Source: Nocardioidaceae bacterium (GTDB taxonomy: Bacteria > Actinomycetota > Actinomycetes > Propionibacteriales > Nocardioidaceae). From it: a stretch of 14,855 bases of DNA. This document shows positions 7,383-14,233 of this stretch, in pieces. The stretch lies in assembly GCA_025966335.1 (NCBI GenBank), contig JAICRS010000049.1:1-14855 (forward strand), given 5' to 3'. A program made the position numbers and the translations under genes. Position 1 is the first letter of the stretch. The number at the start of each line of letters is the position of its first letter. Below the pieces are notes generated by a model. It saw only the letters and a list, made by a program, of their open reading frames with translations, did not search any database and had not been told where the DNA came from.

Positions 7383-10300
7383 TCAGGACGCCTGGACGGT
7401 GAACGGCACGGTGATCACCGCACCGGTTGCCAGCCGGAACTGGCCCCACAGCTGGTAGAGCCCCGGCCCGTCGAAGTGGGCGTGCACGGTCAGCTCGGGA
7501 CCGAACTGCTGGCCGGGAAGCGCGAACACCGGCCGGCCCTCGTCGTCCTCGACCTCGGCGTGCTCGTGCGCGAAGCCGTCGCCGCCCTCGGGCATCACCA
7601 CCACGTGGCCGGCAGCAGCCAGGTAGGGCTGCAGGTCCGTCACCGGTTCACCGGTGGCCGCGTCCGTGAAGCTGAACTCCAGCTCGCTGGACTCACCGGC
7701 GCGCGCCTCCCCGGACAGCTCGACCCGGACGCCGTCGACCACCTGGCTGCGTGCACTGACCTCGAGGGGCTGTGCGTGTGCGGGCGGGCCGGACACGGTG
7801 ATCGTCCGGGCGTCGTGGATGTCGGTCATCTGGCCCTGCCGGCGGAACTCGGTGTTCACCAGGTAACGGCCGGCGGTCGGGAAGACCAGGTCCACCTCAA
7901 GGGTGCCGTCACCGGTCGGCTCGGGGTGCACGTGGGCGAAGGTGCCCAGGTCGTCGCGGGTGGCGATCAGGTGCATCCACACCTCGTGGCTGCGGGTCAG
8001 GTCCTCGATCGGGTCGCCGGTCTCCGTGTCGATGACGGTGACCTGCACGGTCGTCGGCTCTCCGGCCCGGGCGTCGGCCGGCAGGTCGAGCGTGACCTCG
8101 ACCCCGGCTTCCTCGACGCTCACCGGCGGCACCTCGGCGGTCATCATCACGCTCATCGCGGGACGCATCGGCATCCCGGTGCTCTGCGTCCACGCCAGGA
8201 TCCCGTTCATCCCACGCTGCGCGAAGTCGGTGCGGCTCAGGGCGGTGAGGCCCACGCCGAGGGCGACGGCGACCACCGCGATGCCGGCCAGGTAGGCGTA
8301 CTGCGTGAACCGGGCGCGCAGCGGTGGGCGCAGGATCTCCTCGGCGCTCTCCGGCCGGCGGAAGCCGCGCAGCCGCAGCGCGTTGGTGACCACGCTGACC
8401 GAGCTCATCGCCATCGCGGCCGCGGCCAGGATCGGGTCGAGCAGGATGCCGTTGGTCAGGTAGAGCAGGCCGGCGGCGACCGGGATAAGCACGATGTTGT
8501 ACGCGAACGCCCAGAACAGTCCGGCCTTGATCGTGGCGACGGTACGCCGGGACAGGGCGATCGCGGCCACGATGCCACGGAGGTCCCCACCGACCAGGGT
8601 GATGTCCGAGGCGGCGATCGCGACGTCGCTGCCGGTGCCGATCGCGATGCCGAGGTCGGCCTGGGCCAGGGCGGGCGCGTCGTTGATCCCGTCCCCCACC
8701 ATGGTGACCACCCGGCCCTGAGCCTGCAGGGCAGCGACCTGGTCGGCCTTCTGCGCCGGCAGCACGTCGGCGAGCACGTGGTCGATGCCGACGCTGCGGG
8801 CGATCGCCTCGGCGGTCGCGGCGTTGTCGCCGGTCAGCATCCACACCTCGAGCCCGAGCGCGTGCAGCTGTGCGACGGCATCCGCCGACTCCGGCTTGAC
8901 CGTGTCGGCGACGACGACGAGGGCGGCGACCTGGCTGCCCACGGCGACGTACATCGGTGTCCGTCCGGACCGTGCCGCCAGCTCGCTCTCGTTGTCGAAC
9001 GTGACCACGTCGACCTGCGCGGCCGCCATCAGCGCGCGGTTGCCGACCCGCACCCGGCGCCCGTCCACCACGGCGTCGATGCCGTGCCCCGGAACCGCCT
9101 CGAACTGCTCCAGGGCGGGAATCTCGAGCCGGCGTTCGCGGGCGGCGGCGACGATCGCCTCGCCGACCGGGTGCTCGCTGCCCACCTCGGCGCCCGCCAC
9201 CAGGGCGAGGATCTCCTCCTCCTGCCAGCCGCCGCGGGTGTGGACCTCGGTCACGCTGGGCCGGCCGACGGTGATCGTGCCCGTCTTGTCCAGGACCACC
9301 GCGGTGGCCCGGCGGGCCTGCTCGAGCGCCTCGCCGTCGGCGATGATGATCCCCAGCTCGGCCGCCTTGCCGGTGCCGACCATGATCGCGGTGGGCGTGG
9401 CCAGCCCCAGCGCACAGGGGCAGGCGATGATCAGCACCGAGATCGCGGTGCCGATGGCCAGGGTCATCGCGTCCGTCTCGGGACCGAACAGGGCCCAGCC
9501 GGTGAAGGTGAGCGCGGCGATGCCGAGCACGGCGGGGACGAACCACGACGAGACCCGGTCGGCCAGCCGCTGGATCGCCGCCTTGGAGCCCTGGGCGTCC
9601 TCGACCAGCCGGACGATCTGGGCCAGCGTCGTGTCCGCCCCGACCGCACCGGCGCGCATCACCAGGGTGCCGGTGCGGTTCAGGGTGGCACCGATCACCG
9701 GGTCGCCGGCGGCCTTCTCCACCGGGAGGCTTTCTCCGGTCAGCATGCTCTCGTCGACCGTGGACGCACCCTCGGTGACCGTGCCGTCGACCGGGATCTT
9801 CTCCCCCGGACGGATCCGGACCAGGTCGCCGACCACGACGTCGTCGATCGGAATGTCGAGCTCACCCTCCTCGCGCAGCACCCGCGCCGTCTTGGGGGCC
9901 AGGCCGACCAGCGCCCGGATCGCGGCGGCGGTCCGCTTCTTCGCCCGGCCCTCCATCCACCGGCCCATCAGGATCAGCGCGGTGATCACCATCGCGCTCT
10001 CGAAGTAGACGTGCAGGGGCAGACCCCAGCTCTCTGCGGCGGTCGGCCACAGCGTGACGAAGGCGCTGTAGCCGTAGGCCACCCCGGTGCCAAGGGCGAC
10101 CAACGTGTTCATGTTGGTGGCGCCGTGCCGCGCGGCCGCCCAGGCTGCGCTGAAGAAGCTGCGTCCGGCCCAGAGCTGGACGGTGGTCGAGACCACCAGC
10201 AGCACGGCCATCAGCCAGTCCATCGTGTCGACCGAGATCGGCACGTACATCAGCACCATCATCGACAGCCCCACGGTCAGCGACACCTGCCACTTCCGCT

Positions 10301-10640
10301 TGAGGTCCGCGAGCTCGGCGTCGCGCTGTGCGCCGTGGTCCTCCGTCTCCGCAGCGGCGGGCTCCGGGTCCTCGGACGCGACGGTGACCCGTGGTGTACC
10401 GGTGTAGCCGGCTGCGGCCACGGCGGCGGTCATCTCGTCGAGCTGCACCGCCGCCGCGTCGTAGCGGACCACGGCGACCTCGGTGGCCAGGTTCACCCGT
10501 GCCTCGACGACGCCGTCGAGGCGGTTGAGCGCCTTCTCGACGCGTCCCACGCAGGACGCACAGGTCATCCCGCCGATGTCCATCGTGCACTCGGCGGCGC
10601 CCACGGAGGTCGGGGTCATGGTGGAGCTGGTGGTGGTCAT
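7383..10640 (-). CDS. copA: Copper-exporting P1B-1 ATPase CopA with fused C-terminal tandem His-rich domains
   Basis: A 1085-residue Cu(I)-translocating ATPase; ordinary CopA proteins are about 750-830 residues. In order: N-terminal HMA domain with GMTCASC (24-30); actuator TGES (301-304); membrane CPC (407-409); phosphorylation site DKTGT (Asp451); SEHPVG nucleotide-binding His-Pro (490-491); GDGINDAP (649-656); Tyr714-Asn715; and MAMSS (743-747). CPC, YN and MxxSS mark the Cu(I) class. Beyond the core come a further hydrophobic segment (about 781-801), a Met-rich linker (Met811, 823, 825, 829, 832, 833) and two related beta-rich domains (about 846-950 and 970-1083), each with His-x13-His-x-His spacing. 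The start is the ATG at 10638-10640, with GGAGAA 7 bases upstream; the frame runs further up, but that is the small ORF region in another frame. It is third in a likely copZ/small-ORF/copA unit. The core assignment is firm; the tail's function is inferred. Confidence 0.97.
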   Translation of the reverse strand: MTTTSSTMTPTSVGAAECTMDIGGMTCASCVGRVEKALNRLDGVVEARVNLATEVAVVRYDAAAVQLDEMTAAVAAAGYTGTPRVTVASEDPEPAAAETEDHGAQRDAELADLKRKWQVSLTVGLSMMVLMYVPISVDTMDWLMAVLLVVSTTVQLWAGRSFFSAAWAAARHGATNMNTLVALGTGVAYGYSAFVTLWPTAAESWGLPLHVYFESAMVITALILMGRWMEGRAKKRTAAAIRALVGLAPKTARVLREEGELDIPIDDVVVGDLVRIRPGEKIPVDGTVTEGASTVDESMLTGESLPVEKAAGDPVIGATLNRTGTLVMRAGAVGADTTLAQIVRLVEDAQGSKAAIQRLADRVSSWFVPAVLGIAALTFTGWALFGPETDAMTLAIGTAISVLIIACPCALGLATPTAIMVGTGKAAELGIIIADGEALEQARRATAVVLDKTGTITVGRPSVTEVHTRGGWQEEEILALVAGAEVGSEHPVGEAIVAAARERRLEIPALEQFEAVPGHGIDAVVDGRRVRVGNRALMAAAQVDVVTFDNESELAARSGRTPMYVAVGSQVAALVVVADTVKPESADAVAQLHALGLEVWMLTGDNAATAEAIARSVGIDHVLADVLPAQKADQVAALQAQGRVVTMVGDGINDAPALAQADLGIAIGTGSDVAIAASDITLVGGDLRGIVAAIALSRRTVATIKAGLFWAFAYNIVLIPVAAGLLYLTNGILLDPILAAAAMAMSSVSVVTNALRLRGFRRPESAEEILRPPLRARFTQYAYLAGIAVVAVALGVGLTALSRTDFAQRGMNGILAWTQSTGMPMRPAMSVMMTAEVPPVSVEEAGVEVTLDLPADARAGEPTTVQVTVIDTETGDPIEDLTRSHEVWMHLIATRDDLGTFAHVHPEPTGDGTLEVDLVFPTAGRYLVNTEFRRQGQMTDIHDARTITVSGPPAHAQPLEVSARSQVVDGVRVELSGEARAGESSELEFSFTDAATGEPVTDLQPYLAAAGHVVVMPEGGDGFAHEHAEVEDDEGRPVFALPGQQFGPELTVHAHFDGPGLYQLWGQFRLATGAVITVPFTVQAS

Positions 10641-10665
10641 GGGTAGCTTCTCCAGGTTCCTGCGG

Positions 10666-10830
10666 TCAGAAGGTGGGTCGGTGGGAGGTCCGGGGCGATG
10701 CCGTTCCGCGCCCGGAACGAGCGGCGGCACGTCGTACGCCCCGGAGCTCACGGCCGCGACGGAACGCGTTCGCCTGCGCGACGCGCTCGGCGACCTGCAG
10801 CCGGGCCAGGTCGAGGGCGAGGGCGTCCAC
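10666..10830 (-). CDS. Small ORF (54 aa) between copZ and copA, unknown function
   Basis: A GTG at 10828-10830 begins one base after the copZ stop, with AAGGAG inside the end of copZ and a 7-base spacing. This arrangement suggests translational coupling. The product is 54 residues. Its N-terminal half (MDALALDLARLQVAERVAQA and the following NAFRRGRELRG) reads as a charged amphipathic helix; the C-terminal half is Arg/Ser/Thr-rich and looks disordered. It has no Cys and only one His, so a classic metal site is unlikely. Third-position G/C is nearly complete in the first half and lower in the second. The stop is 25 bases before the copA ATG. I do not recognise a family. It could be a short regulatory or adaptor peptide, or simply a spacer kept by chance; the ribosome-binding site and position favour a real gene. 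Confidence 0.6.
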   Translation of the reverse strand: MDALALDLARLQVAERVAQANAFRRGRELRGVRRAAARSGRGTASPRTSHRPTF

Positions 10831-10831
10831 C

Positions 10832-11089
10832 TCAGGACTCCTTCTCGGCCGGCTCGTCGCGCAGCAGCGTGTAGCCCGCCTCGGTGACGGCCGCGTCGAC
10901 GTCGGCGACGTCGAGCTCGTGCTCGCTGGCGATCTGCACGGTTCCGCTGGCCACGTCGACGTAGGCCTGGAGGACCCCGTCGATCTTGTAGACCTCGGTG
11001 GCGACCGCGTGCTTGCAGTGGTCACAGGTCATCCCGGCCACGTGGAAAAGGGTGGTGTGGGCGTTCGGGCGGACGTTGGTCTCGGTCAT
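10832..11089 (-). CDS. copZ: CopZ-like HMA-domain copper chaperone
   Basis: An 85-residue cytosolic metallochaperone made of one heavy-metal-associated (HMA) ferredoxin-like fold. The metal site is GMTCDHC, with Cys22 and Cys25. The rest follows the HMA pattern (KIDGVLQAYVDVASGTVQI, then AVTEAGYTL). CopZ-type proteins carry Cu(I) and hand it to the HMA domain of CopA, encoded 190 bases downstream on the same strand. I chose the ATG at 11087-11089, with GGAG 7 bases upstream; the preceding codon is a GTG that could add one residue. It is the first gene of the unit and diverges from the LAL regulator. The N-terminal 13 residues before the fold are short and polar. Other metals are possible for this fold, but the neighbouring CopA makes copper the best reading. 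Confidence 0.93.
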   Translation of the reverse strand: MTETNVRPNAHTTLFHVAGMTCDHCKHAVATEVYKIDGVLQAYVDVASGTVQIASEHELDVADVDAAVTEAGYTLLRDEPAEKES

Positions 11090-11203
11090 CACGGTGCTCC
11101 GTTCATCGGTGCTCGGTTGGGAGCTTCATCGTGTGATCCGGCAGACGTTGCTCGCGCCGGCAATTTCGCCAGGTTGTCGGCGCGGAGCGGTTACGCTCAC
11201 CCG
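11090..11203. promoter_or_regulatory. Divergent promoter region copZ / LAL regulator
   Basis: This 114-base gap must hold the promoters for both divergent genes. On the minus strand no clear TAnnnT box is placed well for copZ. TGCCGG occurs twice on that strand (plus-strand CCGGCA at 11138-11143 and 11157-11162), 19 bases apart, as a possible but weak operator. I see no inverted repeat that I would recognise as a CsoR or CueR site. Confidence 0.4.
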
Positions 11204-11204
11204 G
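11192..11204 (+). promoter_or_regulatory. Candidate -10 box for leaderless transcription of the LAL regulator
   Basis: TACGCT at 11192-11197 fits the actinobacterial TAnnnT -10 pattern. The GTG start begins 7 bases after its last T, so transcription could begin at the start codon. The only GGAG upstream is about 16 bases from the GTG, too far for normal initiation. No convincing -35 box is seen. Confidence 0.4.
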
Positions 11205-13915
11205 TGCTGCACGGTCGGGAGAGGGAACGTCGTGAGATCGCCGCGCTGATCGACGAGGCGTGGACGGCCCGTGGCGGGGCGTTGGTCCTGCGCGGGGAGC
11301 CCGGGGTGGGCAAGTCCGTGCTGCTCGACGACGCCGTGGCGGGCGGCGAGGGCATGCGCGTGCTGCGCACGCAGGGCATCGAGTCGGAGTCCCCGCTGGC
11401 GTTCGCGGCCCTGCACCGGTTCCTTCGACCGGTGCTCGACCACGTCGAACGCCTCCCGGCACCGCAGGCCCGGGCGCTGCGGGCCGCGTTCGGGCAGTCC
11501 GACGACGAAGGTATCGACCGGTTCCTTGTGTTCCTCGGCGCTCTCAGCCTGCTGGCCGAGGCCGCCGAGGACGGCCCGGTGCTCGGCATCGTCGATGACG
11601 CGCAGTGGCTCGACGACGCGTCCGCCGCCGCGCTGCTGTTCATCGCCCGGCGGCTCCAGGTCGAGCGCATCGCGCTGCTGTTCGGCGTCCGCGAGGACGA
11701 CACCCGCGGGTTCGCCGGCGGAGACCTGCCGCAGCTGCGGGTGCAGGGCCTCGACCGGGACGCCGCCGCCGCGTTGCTCACCGAGCGCGCCGGCGTGCCG
11801 GTGTCGGCAGAGGTCTGCGACCGGGTGATGGGTACGACGGGCGGCAACCCCCTCGCGCTGGTGGAGATGCCGGACGTGCTCACCACGGACCAGCTGGGCG
11901 GGTCCACCCGGCTGCCGGCGAGACTCCCGGTCACCGAGGGCGTCGAGCGGGTGTTCCTGGACCGGTCCAGGCACCTGTCCGCCCAGGCGCAGACCCTGCT
12001 GCTGGTCGCCGCGGCCGACGACTCGGGACAGCTGTCCACGATCCGTCGGGCCGCCGGGCTGCTCGGCGCCGGCGACGACGCGATGGAGGCGGTCGAGCGG
12101 TCCGGGCTGCTCCGGGTCAGTGGTGCCGGTGTGGAGCTGCGTCACCCGCTGGTGCGCTCGGCCCTCTACAGCGCCGCGACCAGCAGCGAGCGGCGCCGGG
12201 TGCACGGGGCGCTGGCCGAGGTGATGGTCCACCACGACGACGCGGACCGGCGTGCCTGGCACCGGGCCGCCGCCGCGGACGCACCGGACGGCCCGGTCGT
12301 GGAGGAGCTCGACGAGGTCGCGGAACGGGCCAGGCAGCGGGGCGGCCACGAAGCGGCCAGCGCGGCGTGGGAGCGGGCCGCGGAGCTGACCTCGCAGAGC
12401 GAGGCACGAGGCGCCCGGATCTACGCTGCCGCGCGCAGCGCCTGGCTGGCCGGTCAGCCCACGCGGGCACGGCTGCTCGCCGACGAGGCGGTGGCGACGC
12501 TCTGCGAGCCCGGGCTGCGTTCGGACGCGGCCCGGTTGCGGGCCAGGATCGAGTGGAACACCGGCTCCGTGCGGCTCGGGCACCGGATGGTCATGCAGGC
12601 CGCCCGGGACGTGGTGGACACCGACCCGGAACGCGCTCGGGAGATGGCGATGTTCGGCGCTGCTTTGGCGACGTTCGGTGGGGCATCCGACATCGGGATC
12701 GACCCGACGGAGCTCATCCCCGACGGGGAGGAGCCCACCGCACCGCGGGCACGTTGCTTCACCGCCATGCTGCTCGGCCTCAACCACCTCGCCAACGACG
12801 AGCTCGCCAAGGCCGCTCCGCTGCTGCGGGAGGCGCTGGAGCTCGGCGATGCGATCGGGGACACCGACCTGCTGCCCAACCTCGGCATCGCGGCGCTGCA
12901 AATGGGCCACGACGAGGCCTCGACCCGGATCCACACCCTGCTCGAGTCCCGGGCCCGCGAGAGCGGTGCGCTGGTGATGGTCCTCTACTCCCTGACCCGG
13001 CGGGGCATCACCGAGATCGCCACCGGGCAGTGGAACCGGGCCCGCGCCAACACCTCCGAGGCGCTGCACCTGGCCGAGGGCATGGACCAGCCCGGGCTCA
13101 CCGCCATGCCGCTGAGCTTCCTCGCGCTGCTGACCGCGTTCCGCGGCGACGCCGCGTCCGAAGAACATGTCGCCGCCTGGGAGCAGGTCACCGCGACCCA
13201 CGCGACCGGGATCGTCGAGTCACTGACCCAGGACATGATTCGTTGGGCGAAGGGCCTCCGCGAACCGCACGCGGCGTCGTCGTACCTCGAGCTGAGCCGG
13301 ATCTCGCACCCGATCACCCGCACCATGGCGGCGATCGACCGGATCGAGGCGGCGTTGCGGGCCGAGGAGCCGGACCAGGCGCTCGCCTGGGCGGACGAGC
13401 TCGAGCGGTACGCCACCGCCACCGAGATGTCCTGGGCCCTCGCGGCAGCCGCGCACGGCCGGGCCGTGGTCAGCGACGGAGCCGAGGCGGAGGAGCACTT
13501 CGAGCGGGCCCTTGCGCACCATGCCTCCTCGCAGCGCCGGTTCGACGTCGCCCGCACCGAGCTGGCCTACGGCGAGTTCCTCCGGCGTGCGCGGCGGCGC
13601 GTCGACGCGCGAGCGCACCTACGCCGTGCGCTGCAGATCTTCGACGAGCTCGAGGCGGTCCGCTGGTCCGAGCGGGCCGGCCAGGAGCTCCGGGCGTCCG
13701 GCGAGACCGCCCGCAAGCGCGATCCCTCGACCGCCGGACAGCTCACGCCGCAGGAGCAGCAGGTGGCGCGGCTGGTCCAGGACGGTTTGTCCAACCGCGA
13801 CGTGGCCGCGCAGCTCTTCGTCAGTCCCCGCACGGTCGACTTCCACCTGCGCAACGTCTTCGCCAAGCTCGGGCTCACCTCCCGCTCCGAGCTGGCCCGC
13901 CTGTCGCTGGGCTGA
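11204..13915 (+). CDS. LAL-type LuxR family transcriptional regulator (ATPase + HTH)
   Basis: A 903-residue cytosolic regulator of the LAL class (large ATP-binding LuxR). The N-terminus VLHGRERERREI leads directly into an AAA/STAND-like ATPase with Walker A GEPGVGKS (31-38) and a Walker B-like VLGIVDDAQWLDD (about 126-137). The long middle part is alpha-helical and Ala/Glu/Arg-rich, as in TPR-like sensor regions (for example ATEMSWALAAAAHGRAV). The C-terminal LuxR helix-turn-helix covers about 847-903 (LTPQEQQVARLVQDGLSNRD followed by SPRTVDFHLRNVFAKLGL). I chose the GTG at 11204-11206 because it keeps the conserved N-terminus; the frame is open further up, but only across the region antisense to copZ. 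LAL proteins are activators that respond to ligands through the middle region; the signal here is unknown. It diverges from copZ, but a role in copper control is not shown. Confidence 0.94.
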   Translation: MLHGRERERREIAALIDEAWTARGGALVLRGEPGVGKSVLLDDAVAGGEGMRVLRTQGIESESPLAFAALHRFLRPVLDHVERLPAPQARALRAAFGQSDDEGIDRFLVFLGALSLLAEAAEDGPVLGIVDDAQWLDDASAAALLFIARRLQVERIALLFGVREDDTRGFAGGDLPQLRVQGLDRDAAAALLTERAGVPVSAEVCDRVMGTTGGNPLALVEMPDVLTTDQLGGSTRLPARLPVTEGVERVFLDRSRHLSAQAQTLLLVAAADDSGQLSTIRRAAGLLGAGDDAMEAVERSGLLRVSGAGVELRHPLVRSALYSAATSSERRRVHGALAEVMVHHDDADRRAWHRAAAADAPDGPVVEELDEVAERARQRGGHEAASAAWERAAELTSQSEARGARIYAAARSAWLAGQPTRARLLADEAVATLCEPGLRSDAARLRARIEWNTGSVRLGHRMVMQAARDVVDTDPERAREMAMFGAALATFGGASDIGIDPTELIPDGEEPTAPRARCFTAMLLGLNHLANDELAKAAPLLREALELGDAIGDTDLLPNLGIAALQMGHDEASTRIHTLLESRARESGALVMVLYSLTRRGITEIATGQWNRARANTSEALHLAEGMDQPGLTAMPLSFLALLTAFRGDAASEEHVAAWEQVTATHATGIVESLTQDMIRWAKGLREPHAASSYLELSRISHPITRTMAAIDRIEAALRAEEPDQALAWADELERYATATEMSWALAAAAHGRAVVSDGAEAEEHFERALAHHASSQRRFDVARTELAYGEFLRRARRRVDARAHLRRALQIFDELEAVRWSERAGQELRASGETARKRDPSTAGQLTPQEQQVARLVQDGLSNRDVAAQLFVSPRTVDFHLRNVFAKLGLTSRSELARLSLG

Positions 13916-13917
13916 CC

Positions 13918-13951
13918 CGCGCCGGCGGAACCTGGTGCTTTTGCCGGCGCG
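13918..13951 (+). terminator. Hairpin terminator after the LAL regulator
   Basis: CGCGCCGGC (13918-13926) pairs perfectly with GCCGGCGCG (13943-13951) across a 16-base loop. It begins two bases after the regulator stop codon. The only T-run (CTTTTG) is in the loop and none follows the stem, so it is a hairpin-only candidate. Confidence 0.6.
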
Positions 13952-13980
13952 AAGCAGGCCCTCCCACCGGCAGTCTCGAG

Positions 13981-13998
13981 GTGTCAGTTCACCGACAC
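13981..13998. promoter_or_regulatory. Imperfect 18-bp palindrome upstream of small ORF (possible operator)
   Basis: GTGTCAGTTCACCGACAC has outer arms GTGTC/GACAC and inner GT/AC, with 14 of 18 positions symmetric. It ends 24 bases before the ATG of the 59-residue ORF. The size and symmetry fit a dimeric helix-turn-helix site; binding by the adjacent LAL regulator is only a guess. Confidence 0.35.
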
Positions 13999-14022
13999 AA
14001 CGGGGCCAGGGAGATGAGCACG

Positions 14023-14202
14023 ATGGCCACATCGATTCTGATCGAGGAAGAAGCAGGCAGCTACGCGCGGCACATCCACGGCCACAACGGGTACTACGCC
14101 GGAGACTTCAGCTCGTCCAGTCGGACCCTCAGCCGGTCCGCGCACACCGGTCGCTCCACACACGTCCCGCGCAGCCCGTTCGGTCCCGAACGGTCGCTCT
14201 GA
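14023..14202 (+). CDS. Small ORF (59 aa), unknown function
   Basis: A short reading frame that I do not recognise. The ATG at 14023-14025 has AGGGAG 9 bases upstream; a second ATG at 14014 is in frame but directly abuts that site, so it is less likely. About 80 percent of codons end in G or C, which supports coding. The product starts with a short hydrophobic/acidic segment (MATSILIEEEAGSYA), then a His/Tyr/Gly patch (RHIHGHNGYYAGDF), then a Ser/Thr/Arg-rich tail ending in PFGPERSL. It has no Cys, no signal peptide and no membrane helix. The His cluster could bind a metal, but nothing else supports that. It lies 107 bases after the LAL regulator, beyond a hairpin and an imperfect palindrome, so it is probably transcribed separately. 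Its stop codon sits inside an inverted repeat. Confidence 0.5.
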   Translation: MATSILIEEEAGSYARHIHGHNGYYAGDFSSSSRTLSRSAHTGRSTHVPRSPFGPERSL

Positions 14203-14233
14203 CCGGCGCTCGAGGGCCAGATGGGACCGAACG
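14177..14233. repeat. 11-bp inverted repeat with nested hairpins spanning the small ORF stop
   Basis: CGTTCGGTCCC (14177-14187) is the exact reverse complement of GGGACCGAACG (14223-14233). The 35-base spacer contains CGGTC/GACCG (14191-14195 and 14201-14205). An alternative local hairpin CGTTCG-GTCC-CGAACG (14177-14192) competes with the long pairing. It may terminate the small ORF transcript. Confidence 0.5.

Noticed and set aside
7291..7449. A 53-residue N-terminal extension of the ABC ATPase
   Set aside because: It overlaps the 3' end of copA, has no ribosome-binding site and is unlike the family; the ATG at 7288-7290 fits better.
7236..10646. A plus-strand open frame of 1136 codons opposite copA
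   Set aside because: It is the mirror of copA in high-GC DNA. The product is Arg/Asp/Gly/His/Gln-rich with no domain, while the minus strand has every P-type ATPase motif.
11126..13201. A minus-strand frame of 691 codons opposite the LAL regulator
   Set aside because: Low-complexity product with no motif; the plus strand carries Walker A and LuxR HTH motifs.
11605..14022. An upstream extension of the 59-residue ORF through the LAL gene (865 codons in total)
   Set aside because: The extension is an out-of-frame, Arg/Gly-rich shadow of the regulator; only the last part has its own ribosome-binding site and a balanced composition.
14023..14202. Lanthipeptide-type precursor peptide
   Set aside because: There is no Cys, and no modification, transport or protease gene of a known peptide class beside it.
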